A stretch of 14,103 nt of DNA from Thermoleophilia bacterium. GTDB taxonomy: Bacteria; Actinomycetota; Thermoleophilia; Miltoncostaeales; Miltoncostaeaceae. Position 1 is the stretch's first letter, and each line of letters starts with the position of its first letter. Of the stretch, positions 1-6,947 are shown piece by piece. The stretch is from contig JAEMRL010000020.1 in assembly GCA_016463385.1 (NCBI GenBank), positions 1 to 14,103 on the forward strand. Direction: 5' to 3'. Both the position numbers and the translations under genes were made by a program. Below the pieces are notes generated by a model. That model was not told where the DNA came from, made no database searches, and worked only from the letters and a program-made list of their open reading frames with translations.

Positions 1-1181
1 CCCCAGATCGTCGCCGAGCGCGCGCCGAAGGAGTACAGGGCCTCGTACTCGCCGTCCGCGGCGAGCCCGTCGGTCCGGGAGACCGTGAGCCGCCCGAGGG
101 CGGAGCTCGCCTTCAGGGCGGTGGCGCCGGGGAAGGCGGTCGGGTCGAGAGCCAGCGTCGAGACGCGGGCCTCGTCGGCGAAGCCGGGCCAGTCGCGCCC
201 GTCGCCCTCGTTGGCGGTGATCAGGTAGTCGCGCCCGCGGACGGAGAAGTGGGCGATGGCGTCCGGCATGTACATGCCGCGCACGGGCCAGGTCCCGATC
301 AGGTTGGCGTTGTCGCGGTCGCTCGGGTCGAGGCCCATGCCGGGCAGGGAGTGATCCTTCGTCCCGAGCGCGACGATGCGGGTCACGCGGGCGCGTCGCA
401 GGTCGATCTCGGCGACGGCGTTGGCCTCCTGGAGGGTGACGTGCGCGGTGCGGCCCTTCTCGGTGACCGTCACGTACTCCGGCTCCAGATCCTGGGCCAC
501 CGAGGCGCCGGGCCCGTTCAGCCGGATGCCCGCCGGGAGCTCGCCGTGCCGCGCGCCACCGGCGTTGAAGGCCGCGAAGGAGACGGTGCGCACGGCCGGG
601 GGACGCCGGCCGATGTCCTTAGTGGAGATGATCGAGATGCTGCCCTCGGGATCGGCGGCGTCGGCCGAGCCGTAGCCGGAGGGCTCGCCCTCGTTGGCCA
701 CGATCACCTGCCGGCCGCCGTCGTCGAAGGTGAGCATGTCGGGCAGGGCGCCCACACCGACGTCGGCCACGTGCGTCCCGTCCGAGCGCAGGAACACCAC
801 CCGGCCGGGCGCGGTCTTCGGCGAGGCCTCCATGGCGACTGCCACCAGGCCGTCCTCGGCGTCGACGCTGTTGGGGCCGGCGCCCCAGGGGCTGAGGTCG
901 ACCCGCTTCACCAGCGCCGGCGCCGCGGGATCGCGGACGTCCACGATGTCGAGGCTGTTGCCCGTGCTGTTGGTGACGTAGAGCCGGCGGCCCTCGAGAG
1001 CCGAGGTCTCGGCCGACGTTCCGCCCGTGAGGCCGGTGGCGTAGGTCCCGATCGGCGCGAAGGCGGGCGGCGCGGCGGCGCCGCCCGGTCCGGCGAGCGC
1101 GGCGGCAGCGGCGATGCCCGCCACGGCGACGCCCGCGGCGCCCCCGACCCAGCCCAGCGCGTGGCTTCTCCTGATGTGCAT
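1..1181 (-). CDS. Choice-of-anchor I family secreted protein, 3' end beyond window
   Basis: 393 complete residues are visible from the ATG at 1181; the C-terminus lies outside the window. The N-terminus (MHIRRSHALGW followed by a long Ala/Gly/Val stretch to about residue 36) looks like a Sec or possibly Tat signal peptide, so the protein is probably exported. The mature part carries family signatures in order: NSTGNSLDIVDV, GPNSVDAEDGLVAVAME, VGALPDMLTFDDGG, VIVANEGEPSGYG, DPEGSISII, LEPEYVTVTEKG, VTLQEANAVAEIDL, WPVRGMYMPDAIAHF and YLITANEGDGRDW. These match the choice-of-anchor I domain, a beta-propeller-like region of secreted or surface proteins often annotated as alkaline-phosphatase-like. 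No catalytic function is established for the family. A purine-rich Shine-Dalgarno (SD, AGGGGGAG) lies just before the ATG. The gene is divergent from the sortase-fusion gene. Confidence 0.88.
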   Translation of the reverse strand, partial: MHIRRSHALGWVGGAAGVAVAGIAAAAALAGPGGAAAPPAFAPIGTYATGLTGGTSAETSALEGRRLYVTNSTGNSLDIVDVRDPAAPALVKRVDLSPWGAGPNSVDAEDGLVAVAMEASPKTAPGRVVFLRSDGTHVADVGVGALPDMLTFDDGGRQVIVANEGEPSGYGSADAADPEGSISIISTKDIGRRPPAVRTVSFAAFNAGGARHGELPAGIRLNGPGASVAQDLEPEYVTVTEKGRTAHVTLQEANAVAEIDLRRARVTRIVALGTKDHSLPGMGLDPSDRDNANLIGTWPVRGMYMPDAIAHFSVRGRDYLITANEGDGRDWPGFADEARVSTLALDPTAFPGATALKASSALGRLTVSRTDGLAADGEYEALYSFGARSATIW

Positions 1182-1220
1182 GCTCCCCCTGCTTCGGCGT
1201 GTTTGGCGTTTGCGACGCCG

Positions 1221-1226
1221 ACGCTA
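1221..1226 (-). promoter_or_regulatory. Candidate -10 box for the choice-of-anchor I gene
   Basis: On the minus strand this reads TAGCGT, the same hexamer found upstream of bioB. It would place transcription start about 33 nt before the ATG at 1181, leaving room for the visible SD. I see no clear TTGACA-like -35. The region 1244-1268, upstream on this strand, is unusually T/A-rich for this window. Confidence 0.35.
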
Positions 1227-1337
1227 AGGGCGGCCCGAGGGGAGGTTGTTGCAGTTTTGTTGGATTCGGGCGCCGCGATGAAACCTCTCCGCCCCGGGGT
1301 CACGGAGACGGTGTCGGTGTCGAATCGGCGAGGCGGC

Positions 1338-1366
1338 TTACGGAAGCGTGTGCCGGATGGTAGAAA
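1338..1366 (+). promoter_or_regulatory. Candidate promoter of the sortase-fusion gene
   Basis: TTACGG at 1338-1343 and TAGAAA at 1361-1366 are separated by 17 nt, a canonical spacing. Both hexamers are imperfect. The start would lie about 60 nt before the GTG at 1433. The rest of the 251-nt divergent gap (1182-1432) shows no open frame that looks like a gene. Confidence 0.3.
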
Positions 1367-1432
1367 CGTCCCCCGCGTCCCACCGGCGCCATGCGCCGGC
1401 CGCGGCAGTGCCCACCGCATCCTGGAGAGTCC

Positions 1433-4204
1433 GTGAGCCCCATCGGCCGAACCCGTCGTCGTCCCGCGCGGCGGGTCATCGTGCTCGGCGCGATCGCCTG
1501 CGCCCTCGCCCTCGCCGGGTTCGCCTCCACGGCGGCCGCGGCGGAGCCCCCGAACCAGAACGACCCCTGCTCGACCGCGGGCCGCAACACCTGCGGCACC
1601 ACCGGCGTCGGGTCGTACGAGCGCTACCGCTACGGCCTGCGCTGGTTCGGCGACTACCGGGGGGCCGTGAAGGGCGCGGGGCCGACCTTCTGCATCGACC
1701 TGCGCTTCTGGTACCCGCAGGCGAGCTACAAGTTCAAGGAGATCTCCTCCGAGGGGCTCAAGAACCGCGACGGGGCGGGTGTCTCGGCCGAGAAGCAGCG
1801 CCGCATGGCCTACGCGCTGTGGAACTACGGCCGCAGCTCCAACCCGAACCAGCAGGCCGCGGTGATGCTCTACGTCCACTCCCTGATGGGCGACGGCGCC
1901 CCGGGTGAGGTCGACTCCTCGGCGATCGGCCCGGCGGTGCAGGAGCTCTACGCCAAGATCGCGCGTGAGAGCACCCGGCTGCACGGCCCGTACCGCATCG
2001 ACGCCGACATCCCCGGCGGCCTGAAGGTCGGGAAGCCCGCGACCGGCACCGTCAAGCTGATCGCCGCCTCGGGTGCGCCCGTGCCGGGCGTCGTGATCTC
2101 CCTCGAGGCCAAGGGCGCCAACGGCGTCCCGGCCCGCGTGCGGACCGACGCCAAGGGCGTCGCGTCGGTGACCTTCACCCCGACGGCGGCCGACGGCGTC
2201 AGCATCGAGGCCCGCAGCGAGTCGATCGCATCGACCCTGCCGCGCATCTTCACGCCGACCACCACGGCGGCCGCCCGCAACGGGCAGCGCCTGGCGGCGG
2301 CCGCCAGTCAGCGCGTCTCGGCGACGGCGACCCAGGTCTCCTCGAAGGCGACCGTGTCGATCTCGACCACCGCGTTCCCCGCCAAGGTGCTCGTCGGGCA
2401 GGCGAACCGCGACCGGGTCCGCATCAGCGGCCTGCCGGAGGGGCGCAAGACCACGATCACCTCGCTGATCCACGGCCCCTTCCGCACCAAGGCGGAGATC
2501 CGCTGCGACGCGGCGCCGGCCGTGACCAACACCTTCACCGTGTCGAAGTCGGGGACCGTCGGCACGCCCGTGGCGCGCATGACCAAGCCCGGGTGGTACA
2601 CGTACCAGCTCGTCATCGCCGGCGATGAGGACTTCGCCGCCGTGACCACGCCCTGCGGCATCCCGGCCGAGACCTTCCTGGTGCAACGCCAGCCGAAGGT
2701 CACCACGGCCGTGAGCGCCCAGCTCACGCGCCCGGGCACGGCGATCACCGACACCGTCATCGTCGAGGGCCTCGCCGATGAGCGCGCGACCGTGAACGCG
2801 TTCCTCTACGGGCCCTTCGCGACCCGCGAGGCGATCCGCTGCGACACGCCGCCGATCTGGAGCGGCACGATCGACGCGCAGGGCGACGGCACCTATGTCA
2901 CCCAGCCCTTCACCCTGACCGTGGGCGGCTACTACACCTACCGCGAGACGATCGACGCGAGCGACTTCGTGCGCTCCACCGAGACGGCGTGCGGCGAGGC
3001 GGCCGAGACCACGATCGCCGTGGGCGCGCCCACCATCACGACGCTCGTGAGCGCCCAGCAGACGACGCCCGGCGCGCAGATCACCGACCAGGCCCGCATC
3101 ACCGGCCTCGGCGCTCTCGCGGCGACGGTGAACGTCGAGCTCTGGGGACCGTTCCCGACGCGCGAGGCGATCTCGTGCGTGGGCACGCCGTACTGGACCG
3201 GCACCTTCCCGGCCAACGGCGACGGCACCTACACCACCGCCCCCGTCACCCTCGACCGCGCCGGCTACTACACCTACCGCGAGTCGATCCTCGCCACCGA
3301 GGCCTTCGACGGGGTCCAGACCGCCTGCGGCGAGGCGGCCGAGACCACGGTCGCCATCGGCGCGCCGGCCGTGACGACGATCGTCTCCGACGACGTCGTG
3401 CGTGCCGGCACCCGGATCTTCGACCGCATCAAGGTCACCGGGCTCGGCAAGACGCCCGTGGACATCGAGGTCGAGCTCTTCGGCCCGTTCGCGACGCGCG
3501 CGGCGATGCGCTGCACCGGCACGCCGTTCTGGAAGGGCACCGTCAAGGCGGCCGGCGACGGCACCGTCCGCTCGCCCACGGTCGCGGTCCCGAAGGTGGG
3601 CTTCTACACCTACCGCGAGCGCATCGCCGGCTCGGGCGTCGTCACCGGCACCCAGACCGAGTGCGGGCTGACGGAGGAGACCTCGCTGGTCGCGCCGGCC
3701 ATCAACACCGGCCGCGCCACCACCGCGGCCGGACGCCACCGGGAACTCCAGGCGGGCGTCTCGCGTCCCACCCGCGTCCGCGTCTCGACGCTCGGCATCG
3801 ATGCGCCGGTCGCCTCGGTCGGCATCGACCTCGCCAAGGGTGAGCTGGACGTGCCGGTGAACATCGCGCGCACCGGCTGGTGGCGTGACGGCGCCGCCCC
3901 CGGCGACGGCGCGGGCGCCGTGCTGATCGGCGGCCACGTCGACAGCGCGCGCTCGGGTCCGGGCGCGTTCTTCAAGCTGAAGGACGCCACCTCGCGCGAC
4001 CGCGTGCAGGTGGTCACGGCCGACGGGCGCACCCGTACCTACCGGGTCGTCTCCGTCCGCCGCATGGCGAAGGCCGCGCTGCCCAACGACGTGTACTCGC
4101 TCAAGGGCCGTGCGCGGCTCGTGCTCGTCACCTGCGGCGGCTCGTTCGACACCGCCACGGGCCACTACCGGGACAACGTCGTGGTGACCGCCGTCCCGGT
4201 GTAG
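1433..4204 (+). CDS. Thioester-domain adhesin-like protein with C-terminal class E/F-type sortase domain
   Basis: 923 aa. GTG 1433 is preferred over ATG 1391 because GGAGAG (1424-1429) sits just upstream. Residues 1-33: Arg-rich N-terminus, hydrophobic core and AAA-type cleavage site, so exported or N-terminally anchored. Residues ~35-185 resemble bacterial thioester domains: FCIDL with candidate thioester Cys87, and NQQAAV with candidate partner Gln141. Residues ~189-273 resemble a Big_1 Ig-like domain. Residues 308-~755 are four ~112-aa repeats, each with GPF-x-T and usually YYTYRE, a mid-repeat Cys and a TxCG Cys near the end. Residues ~778-923 are a sortase domain with His835 (GGHVDS), Cys901 (LVTCGG) and Arg913 (YRDNVV), so the catalytic triad is present. 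No LPXTG motif or C-terminal membrane segment is present. Known thioester adhesins bind host or surface targets covalently; the role here is inferred. The sortase call is firmer than the thioester call. Confidence 0.85.
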   Translation: MSPIGRTRRRPARRVIVLGAIACALALAGFASTAAAAEPPNQNDPCSTAGRNTCGTTGVGSYERYRYGLRWFGDYRGAVKGAGPTFCIDLRFWYPQASYKFKEISSEGLKNRDGAGVSAEKQRRMAYALWNYGRSSNPNQQAAVMLYVHSLMGDGAPGEVDSSAIGPAVQELYAKIARESTRLHGPYRIDADIPGGLKVGKPATGTVKLIAASGAPVPGVVISLEAKGANGVPARVRTDAKGVASVTFTPTAADGVSIEARSESIASTLPRIFTPTTTAAARNGQRLAAAASQRVSATATQVSSKATVSISTTAFPAKVLVGQANRDRVRISGLPEGRKTTITSLIHGPFRTKAEIRCDAAPAVTNTFTVSKSGTVGTPVARMTKPGWYTYQLVIAGDEDFAAVTTPCGIPAETFLVQRQPKVTTAVSAQLTRPGTAITDTVIVEGLADERATVNAFLYGPFATREAIRCDTPPIWSGTIDAQGDGTYVTQPFTLTVGGYYTYRETIDASDFVRSTETACGEAAETTIAVGAPTITTLVSAQQTTPGAQITDQARITGLGALAATVNVELWGPFPTREAISCVGTPYWTGTFPANGDGTYTTAPVTLDRAGYYTYRESILATEAFDGVQTACGEAAETTVAIGAPAVTTIVSDDVVRAGTRIFDRIKVTGLGKTPVDIEVELFGPFATRAAMRCTGTPFWKGTVKAAGDGTVRSPTVAVPKVGFYTYRERIAGSGVVTGTQTECGLTEETSLVAPAINTGRATTAAGRHRELQAGVSRPTRVRVSTLGIDAPVASVGIDLAKGELDVPVNIARTGWWRDGAAPGDGAGAVLIGGHVDSARSGPGAFFKLKDATSRDRVQVVTADGRTRTYRVVSVRRMAKAALPNDVYSLKGRARLVLVTCGGSFDTATGHYRDNVVVTAVPV
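2354..3695 (+). repeat. Four tandem coding repeats, ~112 codons each
   Basis: Repeat units begin near 2354, 2693, 3029 and 3365. Units two and three are exactly 336 bp; the last is slightly short. Shared marks are a TTxVS opening strand, GPF-x-T followed by a Cys, GDGT in units 2-4, an aromatic YTYRE strand, and TxCG-x-x-x-E-T at the end. Two cysteines per unit suggest one disulfide per domain. They form the stalk between the N-terminal domains and the sortase of the encoded protein. Unit 1 is the most divergent and lacks the Trp/Tyr-x-G strand after the Cys. Confidence 0.85.
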
Positions 4205-4216
4205 CCCTCCGGACCG

Positions 4217-4250
4217 GGGCCCGTCTCAGGATCCGTCCTGAGGCGGGCCC
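4217..4250. terminator. Likely bidirectional terminator between convergent genes
   Basis: 4217-4231 pairs with 4236-4250 over 15 bp with a single G-U wobble, closing a TCCG loop (UNCG-type tetraloop). It begins 12 nt after the sortase-gene stop, and its last base is the last base of the opposing gene's stop codon. No T-tract follows on either side, as is common for actinobacterial hairpins. Confidence 0.75.
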
Positions 4251-4684
4251 TACTGGATGAGGATCCCGAAGCCCGAACCCTGGGCGACCTTCTCGGCGCG
4301 CTCCTGGGTGGCGGGCCGCAGGCGCTCGTAGACGGCGTCCCGCCACTGCTCGCGGGCCCAGGGCCCGGCGGTGAAGGGCAGGGTGCGCCCACGGGCGAGC
4401 CGCTGCACCACCGGATCGCTCGCCACCTCCTCGGGGATGGCGGTCGTGTCTGCGCCGCCGGCCGTCGTGGCCGGCGCCGTGGTCGCCTCGTCGCCCTCGG
4501 GGGCGACGACGGTCTCCTGCGTGGTCGTGGTGGTGGCGGCGCCGTCCGCGGTCGCCGAGGCCCCGCTGGTCGCGTCGCCTCCCGCGGTGAGCAGCGCGAT
4601 CGCGAGCACGGCGACGGTCGCCGCGGTCACCAGCCAGGGGAAGAGCGCGACTACGCCCTTCCGCTCGTCGTTCTCATCGGACAA
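4250..4684 (-). CDS. Unrecognised single-pass membrane protein with Thr/Ala-rich linker
   Basis: 144 aa. I chose TTG 4684 because GGAG lies 6 nt upstream and the resulting N-terminus (MSDENDERKG) is a plausible short charged cytosolic tail; upstream codons in the frame read as Arg/Pro-rich non-coding sequence. One transmembrane helix spans about residues 11-33. Residues ~34-85 are a low-complexity Ala/Thr/Gly/Glu linker including a run of five Thr. The last ~55 residues are a charged, probably helical segment (DPVVQRLARG ... RDAVYERLRPATQERAEKV) ending in GSGFGILIQ. The predicted topology is N-inside with the C-terminal part outside. I recognise no family. It converges on the sortase-fusion gene and shares the hairpin terminator with it; it is divergent from the phosphatase gene. 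Confidence 0.7.
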   Translation of the reverse strand: MSDENDERKGVVALFPWLVTAATVAVLAIALLTAGGDATSGASATADGAATTTTTQETVVAPEGDEATTAPATTAGGADTTAIPEEVASDPVVQRLARGRTLPFTAGPWAREQWRDAVYERLRPATQERAEKVAQGSGFGILIQ

Positions 4685-4785
4685 TGGGCACTCCGGATCG
4701 TCGCGGTGGGGTGGTCGCCCGGGAGCGGGACGGCGCCCGGGCGCGCGGACTCTCACACGGCGCCGCGCTCCCGCGCGCCGGCGGC

Positions 4786-4808
4786 GTCACGGTTACCCGC
4801 ACCGTGAC
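4786..4808. promoter_or_regulatory. Perfect 8-bp inverted repeat, candidate operator
   Basis: GTCACGGT (4786-4793) and ACCGTGAC (4801-4808) are exact inverted copies separated by 7 nt. The right arm coincides with the putative -35 of the phosphatase promoter. A third copy of ACCGTGAC lies at 4864-4871, 63 nt after the right arm, about six helical turns. This looks like a binding site for a dimeric regulator, with no regulator identified nearby. Confidence 0.45.
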
Positions 4809-4831
4809 TCGCCCGCCCGTGGCACTAGTCT
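4803..4831 (+). promoter_or_regulatory. Candidate promoter of the phosphatase gene
   Basis: CGTGAC (4803-4808, sharing TGAC with the consensus TTGAC) and TAGTCT (4826-4831, fitting TAnnnT) are spaced by 17 nt. Transcription would begin near 4838, leaving a leader of over 100 nt before 4955. The leader contains a well-placed GGAGG (4884-4888) ahead of a GTG at 4896 that opens a short frame ending in TGA at 4956-4958. Confidence 0.5.
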
Positions 4832-4954
4832 GGTCGCCGGGGTGGCGCCGGCGAGGCGGAGCCACCGTGACGGCGCGCAGCGCGGAGGGCGGAAGGTGAC
4901 AGAGGTCGATCGGCGCGCGCGCCGCCCCGCAACGGGGCGAGCTCGGGGCGCGAA

Positions 4955-6907
4955 CTGAGCAGGACCCCCCAGGCGGGCCGCCTCACGGACGCCCGGCGGC
5001 GGCTGGTGGTCGCCTTCGGGGCCCTCATCGTGCTGCTGGTCGTGATCGTGGCGGTCGCCCTCGCCGTCTCGCGGGGCATCAACGAGAGCGCCACCGAGAA
5101 GTACGTCGACGACGCGATACCGCTCAAGAGCGCCGTGCAGGATCTCGTCCTGCAGACGGTCAGCCGCCAGAGCTCGGTCCGCGGATACCTCGTCACCCAA
5201 CGCGAGGACTTCCTGGACACCTATGCCGACGCCAGCCGGGCGGCCGAGGGCCGCCTGCGTTACATCCGGGCGAACGTCGACGGTCATCCGATCCTCGCCG
5301 ACCTGATCGTGCGCGCCGAGCGGGAGATCGACGCGCTGACGGTCTTCTACGAGGCCGAGCTCGGTCGCCGTGGCAGCGGCCCCCGGACGCTCGCGCAGAC
5401 CCGGCGCCTCGTCGAGGAGGGCAGCGGGCGGTTCGCCTCGTTCCGCGAGACCGCCCGCCTGATGATCGCCGACACCGACGCGTTCGTCCGCGACGCGAAG
5501 ACGGCCCAGGACCGTCGGACCGATGCGCTGACGGTGGTCCTGGTGCTGCTCGGTGCGATGGCCGTGGCGGTCGCCGCCGCCCTGCTCGTCGTCGCGCCAC
5601 GCCGGATCACGGCCGTGATGGGCGACCTGGAGGCCGAGCGCGCGGCGACCGCCCGGGCGGCCGATCGGGCGGTCGCCTTGCAGCGCCTCACCGCCGCGTT
5701 CGCGCCGACCCTCGACGAGGACGCGGTGCTGGACGCCCTTTCGCGGGAGGTGCGCGATGCGGCCGGCGTCGATGAGGTGATCGTCAGCCGGCCCGATCCC
5801 GCCGGCGACGCGATCGAGCTGCGCACGCTGGGTGGCACCCGCGGCGCCGACCGCCGCCGCCGGCTCCCGATCCGGGCCGAGCTGCCGATCCCCACCGTGG
5901 CCCGGACCGCCGAGCCGATGTTCTTCCCCGCCGCCGCCGACGCCATCGCGGCGTTCCCGGACATCGCGGAGATGGTCGAGACCACGCCCGAGGGCAGCTG
6001 GGCCGTCCTGCCGATGCGCGCCGGGGGCTCCCCGCAGGCCGTGCTCGCCCTGCGATTCGTGGAGCGCCGCGCCTTCACGCCCGGCGAGCGCACCTTCCTG
6101 CTGACGCTCGCCGACCAGTGCGCACAGGCGCTCGAGCGCGTGCGCCTGCACCAGGAGCAGGTGCACATCGCCCACGAGCTCCAGCAGAGCCTGCTGCCGG
6201 CCGAGCTGCCGCGGGTCGCGGGCCTCGAGCTGGCGGCGCGCTACGTCACCGCCGAGGCGGCCCAGGAGGTGGGAGGCGACTTCTACGACGTCTTCGAGGA
6301 CGAGACCGGGCGCCTCGCCATCGTCGTCGGCGACGCCTGCGGCAAGGGTCCCGAGGCGGCGGCGCTGACGGCGCTCGCCCGCTACACCGTGCGGGCGGTC
6401 GCCGGCGACGGGGCGAGCCCGGCCGCGACGCTCGGGCGCCTGAACGGCGCGATCCGGCGCCAGGGCCTGGGGACCCTCTTCCTGACGGCCGCCCACGCAA
6501 TGCTGGAGCGCGAGGACGCGGGCGTGCGCGTCACCGTGTCGCGCGCCGGCCACCCGCATCCGCTGGTGGTGAGGGCCGGCGGGGACGTGGAGGAGCTCGG
6601 CGGCGCGGGGCGCCTTCTCGGCATCTTCGACGATCCGGCGCTGACCGACGTCGAGGTGGTGCTCGGGCCGGGGGACTGCCTGGCGGTCTTCACCGACGGG
6701 CTCACCGAGGCGCGCCAGGGCCGGGCGATCATGGGGGAGGAGCGCCTGCGCATCGCCGCCGCCCGCTGTCGCGGGCTGCCGGCCGAGGAGTGCGCCGACC
6801 TGCTGCTGCGCGCCGCCTCGGAGTTCGCGGGCGGCGCGCTGCGCGACGACGTCGCCCTCGTGGTGGCGCGCGTGGCCGGCGGCCCGGGCTCGGCCGGGGC
6901 GTCATGA
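4955..6907 (+). CDS. Membrane CHASE3-like/GAF/SpoIIE-type PPM phosphatase
   Basis: 650 aa from CTG 4955; the first conventional start, GTG 5006, would give 633 aa but removes the Arg-rich stretch (TDARRRL) expected before the first membrane helix. The frame is open from 4871 with no ATG, GTG or TTG before 5006. Order of parts: helix 1 (~18-41), an extracellular helical region like CHASE3 (~42-188, with the SSVRGYL hallmark), helix 2 (~190-216), a GAF domain (~241-400), and a PP2C/SpoIIE catalytic domain (~403-650). Phosphatase motifs are HELQQSLLP, VGGDFYD (Asp442), GDACGKG (Asp460), SRAGHPHPLV, FTDGLTE (Asp581) and RDDVALV (Asp631/632), so the metal-binding aspartates are intact. RsbU-like enzymes dephosphorylate anti-sigma-factor antagonists in partner-switching stress signalling. 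No sigma factor, RsbV or RsbW lies in the window, so the target is unknown. Confidence 0.9.
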   Translation: MSRTPQAGRLTDARRRLVVAFGALIVLLVVIVAVALAVSRGINESATEKYVDDAIPLKSAVQDLVLQTVSRQSSVRGYLVTQREDFLDTYADASRAAEGRLRYIRANVDGHPILADLIVRAEREIDALTVFYEAELGRRGSGPRTLAQTRRLVEEGSGRFASFRETARLMIADTDAFVRDAKTAQDRRTDALTVVLVLLGAMAVAVAAALLVVAPRRITAVMGDLEAERAATARAADRAVALQRLTAAFAPTLDEDAVLDALSREVRDAAGVDEVIVSRPDPAGDAIELRTLGGTRGADRRRRLPIRAELPIPTVARTAEPMFFPAAADAIAAFPDIAEMVETTPEGSWAVLPMRAGGSPQAVLALRFVERRAFTPGERTFLLTLADQCAQALERVRLHQEQVHIAHELQQSLLPAELPRVAGLELAARYVTAEAAQEVGGDFYDVFEDETGRLAIVVGDACGKGPEAAALTALARYTVRAVAGDGASPAATLGRLNGAIRRQGLGTLFLTAAHAMLEREDAGVRVTVSRAGHPHPLVVRAGGDVEELGGAGRLLGIFDDPALTDVEVVLGPGDCLAVFTDGLTEARQGRAIMGEERLRIAAARCRGLPAEECADLLLRAASEFAGGALRDDVALVVARVAGGPGSAGAS

Positions 6908-6947
6908 TGTGCGGCGTAGCGGACCGGATCGGACGACGGGGGTGGCG

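Noticed and set aside
1391..1393. ATG 1391 as the start of the sortase fusion
   Set aside because: No SD before it, and it adds 14 residues ahead of a signal peptide; GTG 1433 has GGAGAG close upstream.
908..4165. A 1085-codon open frame on the minus strand opposite the sortase fusion
   Set aside because: Its translation is Arg/Gly/Asp/Ala-rich with no domain signature. It is the antisense shadow of a gene with clear motifs, as expected in very GC-rich DNA.
4370..4381. LPFTA in the 144-aa membrane protein as a sortase recognition site
   Set aside because: It lies about 40 residues before the C-terminus with no hydrophobic helix or basic tail after it, and the only membrane helix is N-terminal, so it is not a sorting signal.
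4793..6559. A 588-codon minus-strand frame opposite the phosphatase
   Set aside because: Low-complexity Arg/Gly/His composition; the plus strand carries intact phosphatase motifs.
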